From the NCBI RefSeq assembly GCF_013116825.1, contig NZ_JABFNS010000009.1, positions 32,533 to 96,532 of the forward strand: a stretch of DNA of 64,000 nt. The letters run 5' to 3'. The notes beneath the pieces are model-generated. The model made no database searches, was not told the origin of the DNA, and saw only the letters and a list, made by a program, of their open reading frames with translations. The DNA comes from Myxococcus xanthus (GTDB lineage Bacteria > Myxococcota > Myxococcia > Myxococcales > Myxococcaceae). Below are positions 7,908 through 16,426 of the stretch, one piece after another. The first letter of the stretch is position 1, and every line of letters begins with the position of its first letter. A program made the translations under genes and the position numbers.

Positions 7908-8348
7908 ATGCTCTACTTCGCCTACGGCTCCAACCTCGACAGGGCCCAAATGCGCGCGCGCTGCCCCAGCGCCACCGTCGAAGCGCGGGCCACCCTTCCC
8001 GGCCACACCCTGGTGTTTGGCGGCTACAGCCGCCGCTGGGGTGGCGCCGTCGCCAGTCTCCAGCGCGTGCGCGGAGCCCACGTCGAAGGACTGCTGTACC
8101 GCCTCACTCCCGAGGACGTGCGCGCCCTCGACGCCTTCGAGGGGCACCCCCTCGCGTACCGGCGCGCCACCCGACTGGTGACGGACAGGGCCGGCCTGCG
8201 CCGCCGCGCACTGGTGTATCTCCAGCCCGAAGCAGACTTCGAGTCCTGGCCCCCCGCTGGCCGCTACTTCCGCGTCCTCTGGCACGCCTACGGGCGCCTG
8301 GGCTTCAACCGCGCCGCGCTCGCAGGCGCCCTGGGAGGTGCGGCGTGA
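7908..8348 (+). CDS. Gamma-glutamylcyclotransferase-like (GGCT/AIG2) protein 1
   Basis: 146 aa starting at the ATG that encodes MLYFAYGSNL; the YGSN loop at the N-terminus is the GGCT substrate-binding signature. AFEGHPLAYRR near residue 84 carries the catalytic Glu, followed by the aromatic/Arg strand. Length is normal for the fold. GGCT enzymes cleave gamma-glutamyl amides by cyclisation to 5-oxoproline, so it could undo or trim a product of the neighbouring amidoligase. It overlaps the next gene by 4 bp (GTGA), so the two are translationally coupled. Confidence 0.85.
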   Translation: MLYFAYGSNLDRAQMRARCPSATVEARATLPGHTLVFGGYSRRWGGAVASLQRVRGAHVEGLLYRLTPEDVRALDAFEGHPLAYRRATRLVTDRAGLRRRALVYLQPEADFESWPPAGRYFRVLWHAYGRLGFNRAALAGALGGAA

Positions 8349-8734
8349 AGCGCGCTTCAACTTCGACGCGCGTCTTCGTCTACGGAACGCTGCTGTCCGG
8401 CGAGCCCAACCACCGCCTCCTGCGCGGCGCACGCCTCATCGGCCCAGCGCGGACGCAGCCCCGCTTCACCCTCTACGACTACGGGCCCTTCCCTGCCCTC
8501 GCCTCCAGGGGCAAGCACGCCGTCGAGGGCGAGGTGTACGAAGTCGACGCTCTCATGCTGGCGGCGCTCGACAGGCTCGAGGGCCATCCTCGCTTCTACG
8601 AGCGCACGTCCATTGCCCTCGACGGTGCCGGCCGCGTCGAGGCATACCTGTTTCCCAAGGGGCGGTTGGCCGGCCGCCCCATCATTGAGTCCGGTTGCTG
8701 GCGTCAACACCTACAGGAGAGGAAGCCATGGTAA
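8345..8734 (+). CDS. Gamma-glutamylcyclotransferase-like (GGCT/AIG2) protein 2
   Basis: 129 aa with a GTG start overlapping the previous stop. VFVYGTLL is the YGTL-type substrate loop of the AIG2/YtfP branch, and RLEGHPRFYER near residue 77 holds the catalytic Glu. It is a different branch from the first copy (YGTL, not YGSN), so this is a pair of distinct enzymes and not a recent duplication. The following small gene starts 7 bp before its stop. Confidence 0.85.
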   Translation: MKRASTSTRVFVYGTLLSGEPNHRLLRGARLIGPARTQPRFTLYDYGPFPALASRGKHAVEGEVYEVDALMLAALDRLEGHPRFYERTSIALDGAGRVEAYLFPKGRLAGRPIIESGCWRQHLQERKPW

Positions 8735-8970
8735 TCGTCATGCGCGACGAGCGCGTCCTTCAGGGCACTGCCGTCCAAATCGTGAAGGGAATGCAGGACA
8801 TCGCCTTCGGTGTGGAGCGCTTGTCCTTGGGCGAGTACGTTGACTGGGTGGTAGCCAATGCCCTGCGATTCGAGTCTGTCGCGCTGCGCGTGCAAGGTGA
8901 AACCGACGAGGAGAAGGCCGCGTCCCTCGTGGACGAGATGCTCCGCACGGGCTTGGCGACGCGGAAGTGA
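8728..8970 (+). CDS. Small protein coupled to the GGCT genes (80 aa)
   Basis: The ATG at 8728 has AGGAGAGGA upstream and overlaps the end of GGCT 2. The N-terminus VIVMRDERVLQGTAVQIVKGMQ is a strand followed by a helix, and the C-terminus (DEEKAASLVDEMLRTGLA) is a charged helix. I do not know the family. Tight overlap with the GGCT genes makes it part of the amidoligase unit; it could be a partner or substrate. Confidence 0.6.
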   Translation: MVIVMRDERVLQGTAVQIVKGMQDIAFGVERLSLGEYVDWVVANALRFESVALRVQGETDEEKAASLVDEMLRTGLATRK

Positions 8971-8979
8971 GCCAGGCAG

Positions 8980-9010
8980 GCATGGCATGCCTCTCAGGGC
9001 ATGCCCATGC
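8980..9010 (+). terminator. Hairpin after the amidoligase operon
   Basis: GCATGGCATGCC pairs with GGCATGCCCATGC around a 6-base loop, with one bulge. It begins 10 bp after the last gene's stop and lies between converging genes. There is no T-run, so strength is uncertain. Confidence 0.4.
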
Positions 9011-9083
9011 AGCCCGGCCTTATCCGCTTGCCGAAGCATCCTGTTTCACCTGATGTTTCACGCACATCAGGGAGGTGCGCCCC

Positions 9084-9386
9084 TCATGCGTGGCACTCGC
9101 CACTGCGGAGGGGCAGTTCTCTCTCGCCGCGAGCAACCGACGCCCGCAGTGCTTCCTGCTCCGGTGTGTGGGCGCACGGCGAGTCTGTCGTCTCCACAAG
9201 CTCCAAGGCGTCCTCGGCGCCTAGCGCATGCAACGCCGCAGCCTCTGCTCGTCGGTACTCTTCCTTCGCCCTGGCGAGCCGCGTCCGCGATTCGACACTG
9301 CCGTCCATCGCCGCGTACGCCCGCTGCAACGCCACTTCTACTCGCCCCAGCTCTACCGCGAGGGCGTGCCGCTCGTTCATCGTCAT
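9084..9386 (-). CDS. Small coiled-coil protein (100 aa)
   Basis: The start at 9386 is preferred: GGAG lies 7 bp upstream, whereas neighbouring ATGs at 9392 and 9380 are badly spaced. The product is a long Ala/Glu/Arg-rich helix (ERHALAVELGRVEVALQRAY, then SRTRLARAKEEYRRAEAAAL) and a Pro/Cys-containing tail. It runs against the phage-like genes. Function unknown; the composition is consistent with a real but simple helical protein. Confidence 0.45.
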   Translation of the reverse strand: MTMNERHALAVELGRVEVALQRAYAAMDGSVESRTRLARAKEEYRRAEAAALHALGAEDALELVETTDSPCAHTPEQEALRASVARGERELPLRSGECHA

Positions 9387-9602
9387 CCGCATACTCCACA
9401 GCACGCGACATGCCAGCCCGCCGGGTGGCTCAGGCCAGCAACCATTCCCACGAGGTCGCCCCGTATGATTGGCAGAGGCGGGCACTCCTTTTTCCACCCA
9501 GGCATTGCTCGACTACGACACGTGCCCCGAGAATGGTAATCATCACCCGGCGCCTCAACGCGCACTCGCCCCGAATACACAGCAAGGCGAGCAAAGGCTC
9601 AC

Positions 9603-10307
9603 ATGCATAAAAAACCACGCCGTCCTGTTTCGCAGGTTCACGGTTCATCCTCTTCCGCGAGGGAGCTCCTCCGCCCGTCCGCTCCGAAGTTCGCGACATC
9701 TCTTGAGGCGTCCTTCCGCACCGCCCTTGATGAGGAGCTGGCGCGCCCACTCGCCAGCCTCGTCGCGAGACTGGCCGGGGTGGCGAAGCGCCTCGTCCCG
9801 GGGCCCCAACAGGAAGTGTCGCGCCAGCGCCCCGTCCACGACGCGAGGCCTCCGCCCCCCGCGCAACCGCAGCGCCTGCCCCCGCCGCCTCCTCCCGCGC
9901 CTACGGCCAGGGCCTGCGCCGTCATCGGCTGCAAGCGCCCCCACCGCAGCCAGGGTTACTGCGGGGCGCACTACCAGAAGCGGCGCCTCATGTTGGCCAC
10001 GGGCCGCCTGCACACCGCGTGGGTGGAAGGCGCCGCGCCCCACAGCGTCCCCGAAATCATTCTCCCGCGCGGGCGCAGGCCCAAGGCTGATGCCGCGCCT
10101 GCGACGCCAGCCCCCGCCGTCAGCCCGTCCCCTCGCATGTGGGTGCGGAAGAAGGGGGCAATGGGGGCGGACGGCTCCTCCGGCCCTGGGGCGCCAGCGC
10201 CTGCCGGGAAACCAGAAGCGAGTCACCTCGACTCGGAGGGCGAGCGCGCCAAGGCCACCGCCCAGCGCTGGGCCAGCGAGTTCCGCTCGCGGACGCGGCG
10301 CGCCTGA
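9603..10307 (+). CDS. Protein with short Cys-His zinc-knuckle motif in a Pro/Ala-rich context
   Basis: 234 aa. A helical N-terminus (FRTALDEELARPLASLVARL) is followed by a Pro-rich linker (residues 83-100). Then comes CAVIGCKRPHRSQGYCGAHY, a C-x4-C-x8-C-x2-H pattern that could bind zinc. After it KRRL and a long Pro/Ala/Arg-rich tail. I recognise the knuckle as recurrent in myxobacterial unknown proteins but cannot assign function. It might be nucleic-acid binding. Confidence 0.55.
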   Translation: MHKKPRRPVSQVHGSSSSARELLRPSAPKFATSLEASFRTALDEELARPLASLVARLAGVAKRLVPGPQQEVSRQRPVHDARPPPPAQPQRLPPPPPPAPTARACAVIGCKRPHRSQGYCGAHYQKRRLMLATGRLHTAWVEGAAPHSVPEIILPRGRRPKADAAPATPAPAVSPSPRMWVRKKGAMGADGSSGPGAPAPAGKPEASHLDSEGERAKATAQRWASEFRSRTRRA

Positions 10308-10326
10308 AGCGCCCCTGCCCGTGCCA

Positions 10327-10352
10327 GGCCCCCTCCTGCCCCAGGAGGGGCC
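10327..10352. terminator. Hairpin between convergent genes
   Basis: GGCCCCCTCCT pairs with AGGAGGGGCC with one bulged C and a short C-rich loop. It sits between two genes that end towards each other, the usual place for a bidirectional terminator. No T-tract is seen. Confidence 0.4.
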
Positions 10353-10372
10353 CCCATTCCCGCGCTGTGGCG

Positions 10373-12250
10373 TCAGGGTTGGCCCTTCGGTCCGACGGGG
10401 GCAAGGCGCCCGTCCCTCGTGATGCGCACCACGTGGGCGGGTGCAAGGGCCCCAGCCGGGCCACATACGACTGCGTCGAGTCGCTGGTCCGTCGTCCCCA
10501 CCACGAGGTCTCCCGCGTCGTCCAGCGCGTATGCCATGGGCGCCCCCGGGAGCGTCACCCAAGGCGTGGCCCGCCACCGCCCCTCGGACGCGTCGACACG
10601 CACCAGACGCCCTGCACCGCCAAGCAGGTGCGCCAGCCCCTCCAGCACCACGAGGGTGCCGTGCATCCGCACGACTTGCAGGGGGTTGGCCTGGGGCTCC
10701 TCCAGCACCGTCATCCGCCCGGCCTCATACACCCCCAGGGCGCCCCCAAACTCCCCGTCGTCCCATCCGACGAGACAAGCCTCTCCCATGGCTTCGAGGA
10801 CGGACGCTGAATCCCCCCCAGGCACGGCTGCACAGGGACTCCCTTGTGGGGGCGCCTTCGGCTTGTCCCAGTGCAACTGGACGGAGGTGTGCCCGTCCTC
10901 GCACACCGTCCACTCCCCGCTTCGTCCTGGAATGAGGCGGGCGCAGTCGATGGAGTCCGCCGGCCGCACCTCCTGGTCGGAGCGCCATTCCAGGGCCAAC
11001 CTCGCGTGGATCCGCGCCACTGGAGAGGCGTGTGCCGCCACCACCTGCTGCAGCAGCGGCTTCAGCTCCTCCGCATGCGCCTGGAAGGAGTAGCTGCCCA
11101 GCGCATCAACCGCCGCGGCCTGGACTTCGCTGTGCGGCGCGTCGACCGCCTGGCGCAACGCATCGAGAGCGGCTGAATCTCCGACGCGCCCAAGGGCCTC
11201 CGCTGCCCGCGCGCGCTCCCACCCTTCGCCCCCCGTGGCCAGCAGCCGCAGCAGCGGCTCTGTCGCGGCTGGCCGCGCCACGGGCCCCAGGGACGCAAGG
11301 CTCGTGAGGGCCCGGGCACGGCATTCAGGCGCGGCGAGCTGCTCAAGGACGCCCGGCACCGCAGCAGGACTCCCGAAGGCCACCAGCGCCTGCAGCGCCA
11401 CGGGTGTGAGGCGCACGTCCCCCCGCTGTAGCGCCTGCAGCACCTCGGGCGCGGCCTTCTCCCCTTGGCGCCCGTAGGCCGCCAACACCGAAGCCACGTA
11501 GGCCGCGCGCGGGGTGCACCCGTCAAAAACCGCCTCGCAGCCTGGCGCGGGGGCCGCCGGGCAGGACATCCCGGGTGGGCGCCGGAGAGTGGGCTCCGCC
11601 AGCTCCCTCGCGAGGAGCGTCCGCAGGCGCGGGACGAAAGTCTCCGTGTACATGGAGCCGCGCCGGGTGAGCACGTGGCGCACCAGCACCAGCGCCTCCC
11701 AGCTCGACTCAGGATTCTCCAGCACCCCCACCAGCACCGGGGCCAACGTCGGGCCGAGGTGCTCCAGCGTCGACGTGGGCGACTCCAGGAGGTGACGCAG
11801 AATGGCTGGAGCTGCTCGCTCGTCATCGAGGGAGGAGAGCGCGTGCAGGGCCATCCCACGGGGCTCCCGCTCATATGCATCAAGCAGAGCGGGCAAGGCG
11901 CTCTTGGCATTCTCCCCCATGTTCGCCAGTGCCTGTACCGCACCGCCGCGGACGCGGCGCTCCGGGTGCTCAAGCAGCGAAACCAACCGGGGGACGCCCT
12001 CCACCCCCGCGCGCCCCAACTTCCAGGCGGCACACGCCTGCTCCGGTGCTGGCCACTTCTCCCCGGTGTCGGGGCCGTGGGTTTCCTGCAGCAGCGCAAG
12101 GCACGCGTCAGTGCCCTCGCAGCACCCCTCCCACGTCATGACGTTGTCCCGCGTCCACGTCTGCCGGGCACACCCCAGCGCCAGCGCCACCACCGCACAC
12201 ACGAGCCCGGCCAACCACCCGGGGCGCCCGGACTTTACAACTCCCTCCAT
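10373..12250 (-). CDS. HEAT-repeat lipoprotein
   Basis: 625 aa from the ATG at 12250, which has AGAGG 7 bp upstream; an ATG at 12265 is possible. The signal peptide ends in ALALGC, a lipobox, so the mature protein should be membrane-anchored. Residues about 75-390 are repeating HEAT/PBS-type helices (VPRLVSLLEHPERRVRGGAV, SALPALLDAYEREP, AAAVDALGSYSF). The last 200 residues look like a beta-rich propeller or sensor-type region. HEAT scaffolds bind proteins. It could assist assembly at the envelope, but no partner is obvious nearby. Confidence 0.8.
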   Translation of the reverse strand: MEGVVKSGRPGWLAGLVCAVVALALGCARQTWTRDNVMTWEGCCEGTDACLALLQETHGPDTGEKWPAPEQACAAWKLGRAGVEGVPRLVSLLEHPERRVRGGAVQALANMGENAKSALPALLDAYEREPRGMALHALSSLDDERAAPAILRHLLESPTSTLEHLGPTLAPVLVGVLENPESSWEALVLVRHVLTRRGSMYTETFVPRLRTLLARELAEPTLRRPPGMSCPAAPAPGCEAVFDGCTPRAAYVASVLAAYGRQGEKAAPEVLQALQRGDVRLTPVALQALVAFGSPAAVPGVLEQLAAPECRARALTSLASLGPVARPAATEPLLRLLATGGEGWERARAAEALGRVGDSAALDALRQAVDAPHSEVQAAAVDALGSYSFQAHAEELKPLLQQVVAAHASPVARIHARLALEWRSDQEVRPADSIDCARLIPGRSGEWTVCEDGHTSVQLHWDKPKAPPQGSPCAAVPGGDSASVLEAMGEACLVGWDDGEFGGALGVYEAGRMTVLEEPQANPLQVVRMHGTLVVLEGLAHLLGGAGRLVRVDASEGRWRATPWVTLPGAPMAYALDDAGDLVVGTTDQRLDAVVCGPAGALAPAHVVRITRDGRLAPVGPKGQP

Positions 12251-12310
12251 GTCATCGCCTCTCATTCTCCCCCCTCGGTGAAGGGACTTCGAAACCAACG
12301 CTCCAGCCAG

Positions 12311-12916
12311 TCACGCACCACCCAGCAACCGAGTGCCGCGCCCGAGGGCCTTCACAACGCGCGTGCCGGCCACCCAGTCGTGAAGACATCGCCGCTCCTC
12401 TCCGACAATGAAGAGCGCATCCACGAGGCCGAACCAGGCGCAGTAACCGCACAGCGCCATCGGGAGCGCATTCCGCAGCAGGGCAATGCGCCACACCTCC
12501 GCCGGAAGTCCGTCTCCTCGGACGACTCGAATTCCCAAGAGCCGCTTGCCGAGGCTCGCGCCAGTGCCTCGAATCAGGCTCGCCTGCACGAGCAACACGA
12601 GGAGCGCCGGAGTGTAGACGGCTGGAGCCTTCATCGCCGCTTCGCCCGGAATGGCCAGGCACCGAAGCACGCCCAGGAACAGAGACGGAAGCAGGAGCGC
12701 TGCCCCATCGACAAGGCATGCCGCGAGCCGGGCCCAGCACGTCGCCAGCTCCGGAGCCGCATGAAGGCACCGGAAACACAGGCCCGCCCCCGACGCGGCA
12801 CAGAAGGCACAGGTGAAGGTGCCGCAACGAGTACAGGCAAGGGCGGCAGAGAAGCCTGGATGCTCGGAGCATTCGGCTTCCGAAATCGATTCAAGGGCCT
12901 CGCGGAAGTCGGACAT
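12311..12916 (-). CDS. RDD-family membrane protein with N-terminal Cys-rich (B-box-like) domain
   Basis: 201 aa from MSDFREAL. Residues 15-55 hold C-x2-H, C-x2-C, C-x2-C and C-x2-C clusters (CSEHPG, CTRCGTFTCAFC, CFRC) of a B-box-type zinc domain. The RDD part follows with WARLAACLVDG (the Arg-Asp pattern), a hydrophobic helix, GASLGKRLLGIRVV and RIALLRN. RDD proteins are multi-pass membrane proteins, some linked to ion transport. It is transcribed in the same direction as the HEAT lipoprotein, 60 bp upstream. Confidence 0.75.
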   Translation of the reverse strand: MSDFREALESISEAECSEHPGFSAALACTRCGTFTCAFCAASGAGLCFRCLHAAPELATCWARLAACLVDGAALLLPSLFLGVLRCLAIPGEAAMKAPAVYTPALLVLLVQASLIRGTGASLGKRLLGIRVVRGDGLPAEVWRIALLRNALPMALCGYCAWFGLVDALFIVGEERRCLHDWVAGTRVVKALGRGTRLLGGA

Positions 12917-13430
12917 GGAGGGCCGCAGCACAGCTACGCTCGCCCCCGTGCGGCAAGTTCCTTCAGCGAGAAATCCCCGCCCGCTCCCACAAATGCAACC
13001 CAACAGGTATAATCTCCTCGACCATTATGGCAGGCCGCTTGCCACCTGCTGGTTACCGCGACGCCCGCTTTTCGCTATTGGCGGGCTGCCCTGCCCAAGA
13101 AATGAGCCTCTTGGCGCGCTCCACTCCAAGGCGGCTCCACCAAAGAGGTGGCCACGTCCAGTGGGTTGAGTGTGGCCAACCTCGGTCGCTGTGTCATGGG
13201 TGCGTCACGACGAGTGAGCGGGGAACACACGGGCCGGGGAGTAGTTGTGCCAACGAAACCGGCCGCAGAATAACCAGGGTACGGTCCGGACTTGTCCCGG
13301 ACGCCAAACGGGGTGAGCAGTTATCCTTGCCCATGTTCCTGGTGCGCCGCAGTCAGCCCCGGAGCCCATCGCAGGTAGCCTCAAACGCGCACATCCTGTC
13401 CTGGAACTCCAATCCTGGTAAAAGGAGGGA
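12917..13430. other. Intergenic region before the AraC-type gene
   Basis: About 510 bp between divergent genes. I see no gene with a good start. A TATAAT at 13008-13013 has no matching -35. AAGGAGG at 13422-13428 is the ribosome site of the next gene. Confidence 0.4.
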
Positions 13431-14222
13431 GTGCCTCGAGAACAGAGATGGCTAGGGCGCGCGATGGTAGGCCCGCGCTGGCTCGCGTACCTGGGGGCCG
13501 TTGGCCCAACTCAAGAGCATTCGCACCACGCGTTCCAGCTCGTGCGCGCCACTGAGGGACTGCTCGCGCTCGTAGATGCGCGCGGACGCCGAGCTGAGGG
13601 GACGGTGGCCGTCATTCCTCCGGACACCGCTCATCGCATTGAGCACGGTGCAGCACGTGCGTCGCTCGTATTCGTGGACCCGGACGGTCTCGTCGGCCGC
13701 AGGTTACGACAGCTTGAGGTGGGCACGGCTTCAGCAGAGTGGGTTCATGCGGGGACGCCTCTACTTCGTGTGCCGCACCCAGCCGAGCTGGTGAGTGCGG
13801 ATGACTGGGTGCGACTTGTGGAAGAGTCGCTGATGCGATTGGTAGGCGAGGCAATCTCCCCCGGCGCGGTGCACCCTGCGATAAAGCGCCTCGTTACGCT
13901 CCTCCCGGGGCGCATCGAAGCGGGAGATGTGAGCCAGCGCGCGCTCGCACAGGAGGTAGGGCTGTCCGCTGGGCGCTTAGGTCATCTTTTCTCAACCAGC
14001 ATTGGCATCCCGCTGCGTCCCTACATCCTTTGGCTTCGCCTCCGTCGGGCGACAGAAGCCTTCCAGGATGGCGCGACTCTCACCCAAGCCGCTCACGTCG
14101 CGGGCTTCACGGACAGCTCGCACCTCAGCAATGCGTTCCGGCGAATGTTCGGTCTTGCCCCCTCGGAGGTGGCGCGGGGCATCGAGTGGGTCAGCGAGCA
14201 GCCGTTCGCACCAGCGAAGTAG
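13431..14222 (+). CDS. AraC-family transcriptional regulator
   Basis: 263 aa if the GTG at 13431 is used; AAGGAGG is only 2 bp away, so the ATG at 13464 is an alternative. The N-terminal half is cupin-like (HSHHAFQLVRA, then VIPPDTAHRIEHG). The C-terminal half has the two AraC helix-turn-helices: SQRALAQEVGLSAGRLGHLF, and LTQAAHVAGFTDSSHLSNAF followed by RRMFG. It ends 47 bp before the hydroxylase gene in the same direction, so that gene is a likely target. Confidence 0.85.
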   Translation: MPREQRWLGRAMVGPRWLAYLGAVGPTQEHSHHAFQLVRATEGLLALVDARGRRAEGTVAVIPPDTAHRIEHGAARASLVFVDPDGLVGRRLRQLEVGTASAEWVHAGTPLLRVPHPAELVSADDWVRLVEESLMRLVGEAISPGAVHPAIKRLVTLLPGRIEAGDVSQRALAQEVGLSAGRLGHLFSTSIGIPLRPYILWLRLRRATEAFQDGATLTQAAHVAGFTDSSHLSNAFRRMFGLAPSEVARGIEWVSEQPFAPAK

Positions 14223-14269
14223 CCAGTTCTTCCAAGTCAGCGGCGGTGCGGCGATGCCACCCTCCTCCC

Positions 14270-15160
14270 ATGCTGACAACTTCTCTTGAAGCCCCTCCAA
14301 CGCGTCTGGCACGCCAGGCACTGCGCATGGGGTACCCGCTCTTCATGCTCCTCGGTGTCAACGGCGCAGCCCTTGCCCTTCTCCACGGCGGCGCCTCGAA
14401 ACTGTGGCTTGGCGGACTCCTCATGGCAGCCATCGGAGTGTCCTTCCTCGCTGAGCGCGCCATCCCCTACGAGCCAGACTGGAACCGCCCCCACGGGGAT
14501 GTGGGGCGAGACCTCGTTCACTTCGTCGTCAATGAAGCCTCCAATATCCTGTCCATTCTCGCGCTGCCGCTTCTTTCAGGCGTGGTAACCGTGCGCGACG
14601 CATGGCCACATGAATGGCCGTTCGTTCTCCAGGTACTCCTCGCCGTGCTGGTGTTCGACCTCGGCGTCACCCTGACGCACTGGCTGAGCCACCGCGCGCC
14701 CGCTCTCTGGCGACTCCACGCCGTGCATCACTCGGTAAAGCGCTTCTACGGCTTCAATGGACTGATGAAGCACCCTCTTCACCAGGCGTTGGAGATGACA
14801 GTGGGGGTGGCGCCACTACTTCTCATCGGGCTTCCCTCAAGCATCGCCTCAGCGCTCGCCGCACTCTCGTGCGTGCAGCTCCTCATGCAGCACTCGAACG
14901 CGGACTACACGGTGGGACCGCTGAAGTACCTGCTGGCCCTCAATGCAGGGCACCGATTCCATCACCTCAAGTGGGCGGGCGTCGGTGACGTCAACTTCGG
15001 TCTATTCACCAACATCTGGGACTACCTGCTTGGCACGTGGGCTTACACGCCCGAAAAGCGCTTCTCTTCGGATGAACTCGGCATCGCCAAGGAGCCGGGT
15101 TTCCCGGTGGGCTACTGGGCGCAGCTACTCAAGCCCTTTCAAGGCAGCAAGGAAGCCTGA
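14270..15160 (+). CDS. Fatty-acid hydroxylase / sterol desaturase family membrane enzyme
   Basis: 296 aa. The start at 14270 is chosen because it precedes the first membrane helix; the ribosome site is weak. The di-iron His boxes are present: HWLSH (residue about 135), HAVHH, and GHRFHH late in the protein, matching H-x3-H, H-x2-HH and H-x2-HH of PF04116. Several hydrophobic helices flank them. Such enzymes hydroxylate or desaturate lipid chains at the membrane. The substrate cannot be told. The adjacent AraC gene may regulate it. Confidence 0.8.
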   Translation: MLTTSLEAPPTRLARQALRMGYPLFMLLGVNGAALALLHGGASKLWLGGLLMAAIGVSFLAERAIPYEPDWNRPHGDVGRDLVHFVVNEASNILSILALPLLSGVVTVRDAWPHEWPFVLQVLLAVLVFDLGVTLTHWLSHRAPALWRLHAVHHSVKRFYGFNGLMKHPLHQALEMTVGVAPLLLIGLPSSIASALAALSCVQLLMQHSNADYTVGPLKYLLALNAGHRFHHLKWAGVGDVNFGLFTNIWDYLLGTWAYTPEKRFSSDELGIAKEPGFPVGYWAQLLKPFQGSKEA

Positions 15161-15162
15161 GC

Positions 15163-15415
15163 GTGGACCCGGTCGCACTGCTGGCCTTCAACGGGGGACT
15201 CCAAGTCTTCGTCTCGTCCTTGCTGGCTTCTCGTCTTCAGGGGTTGGACGAACGCGAGCCCGCACCTCCTTAGCGGCTTCGGCATCAATGCATTTGTGCT
15301 CGGCGGCTCGTGGGGGCAGCGGACGACTGCTGGCAGCGCAGGGCTCAGGGCCGCGGCGATTCTCTCCGCATGGAGCAGGCTGCACTGCACGACGCTCCCC
15401 GTACTCCGGAGGTGA
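15163..15415 (+). other. Possible decayed small membrane-protein gene
   Basis: Just after the hydroxylase stop, a GTG frame gives DPVALLAFNGGLQVFVSSLL and ends after 36 codons. A second frame then gives SGFGINAFVLGGSWG and ends at about 15415. Together these look like two pieces of one small hydrophobic protein separated by frameshifts. Weak evidence. Confidence 0.25.
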
Positions 15416-15444
15416 GGGCAGGCGACACAAGGCGCGTTGGAGGG

Positions 15445-15478
15445 TTGACCCGAGTGCGTCACTTGCTTATATACGCAA
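15445..15478 (+). promoter_or_regulatory. Promoter and candidate operator of the metal regulator
   Basis: TTGACC (15445-15450), 17 bp, TATATA (15468-15473): a good sigma-70-type promoter. The -10 box lies inside TTGC-N8-GCAA, an imperfect inverted repeat as expected of an ArsR/SmtB operator. Transcription would begin a few bases before the ATG at 15487, so the mRNA would be nearly leaderless. Confidence 0.6.
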
Positions 15479-15486
15479 ACGTGAAG

Positions 15487-15885
15487 ATGAGGCGACCACA
15501 AGCCCCCCAGGAGACGACTCCGCTCTCCGCCGACGCCTGTCAGGTGGACTACGTCGACGAGGCGAAGGTGGCGGCTGTCCAACCTCGAATGCTGAGCGCC
15601 GACGCGGCCCAGCAGGCGGCGGAACTACTCGGCGCCTTTGCAGACCCGACCCGTCTGCGGCTACTCCATGCGCTCTCACTCTCAGAGCTCTGCGTCTGCG
15701 ACTTGGCCCACTTGGTTGGGCGCTCCATGGCCACCACCTCGCGGCAGCTTCAGCAACTGCGACACATGGGACTGGTGAAGTACCGGGCCGCTGGCAAGCT
15801 CGTGTATTACTCCCTCGCCAGCACCTGGGCGAAGGGGCTCATTCACGACGCCGTCAGGCAGCTTGAGGGCAGGGAGGCCGCATGA
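15487..15885 (+). CDS. ArsR/SmtB-family metal-sensing repressor (CadC-like)
   Basis: 132 aa. The start at 15487 (or GTG 15481) follows a strong promoter. SELCVCDLAHLVG is the ELCVCDL alpha-3 metal motif. Near the N-terminus, CQVDYVDEAKV resembles the Cys-containing arm of CadC-type sensors. Winged-helix residues (TSRQLQQLRHMGLVKYRAAG) follow. Such proteins release DNA when they bind Cd, Pb or Zn. It begins the efflux operon (next gene overlaps, ATGA), so it probably represses the whole set and itself. Confidence 0.85.
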   Translation: MRRPQAPQETTPLSADACQVDYVDEAKVAAVQPRMLSADAAQQAAELLGAFADPTRLRLLHALSLSELCVCDLAHLVGRSMATTSRQLQQLRHMGLVKYRAAGKLVYYSLASTWAKGLIHDAVRQLEGREAA

Positions 15886-16220
15886 AGGGTACCCTTCGCC
15901 TCCAACGCGCCCTCTCCCTGAGCCGAGCCCTCTTGGTGGTGCTTCTCGCTCTCGTCTACTCCGGTGCCCCTCGCTATGCGCTGGCCGCGCTTGGCTTTGA
16001 GGAGCCAGAGTGTAGTGAAGAATGCGCTGGGTCTCTCGGGGACAAGCAGTGCCCGCCGGGTTGCGCTGTTGGCCCGTGTGCCAAATGCCCCCCCGTTGTC
16101 GCGCCTGCTGCGCAGCCTCTCCTCGTGGAGGCGCGCCCGGTGTCCGAAATGCTGGTGCTAGTGCCGCACGCGCCTGCCCCCCCTGTAGCTGAAGGGCTCT
16201 TCCAGCCTCCCAGGGCGTAG
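15882..16220 (+). CDS. Secreted Cys-rich protein, probably metal-binding
   Basis: 112 aa, start overlapping the repressor stop (ATGA). It has an N-terminal signal peptide (ALLVVLLALVYSG...ALA), then six Cys within about 25 residues (CSEECAG, KQCPPGC, GPCAKCPP), then a Pro/Val tail. The arrangement suits a periplasmic metal chelator or disulfide-stabilised peptide. Position within a metal operon supports binding. I do not know a named family. Confidence 0.65.
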   Translation: MKGTLRLQRALSLSRALLVVLLALVYSGAPRYALAALGFEEPECSEECAGSLGDKQCPPGCAVGPCAKCPPVVAPAAQPLLVEARPVSEMLVLVPHAPAPPVAEGLFQPPRA

Positions 16221-16426
16221 CACCCGACGCCCACGGGAGAGGTGTGCCCCAAGGCCGGCACCTCACGGCGGTTTGACTCAGACGCACCTTCCCTTCGCCA
16301 CGCGAGCGCAGTCCGTGCTGACACGGACTGCCACATCGCGCACCGTCCAACCACGCTTCACGTCCAAGCTGTGGGCCCGCTCGCGGGGCTGTCCCCGCGG
16401 TGGCCCATGGCCGGAGTCGTCGCCCC

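Noticed and set aside
12917..13430. Sigma-70 promoter at TATAAT 13008-13013
   Set aside because: The position 17 bp upstream reads TCCCAC, not a -35 box.
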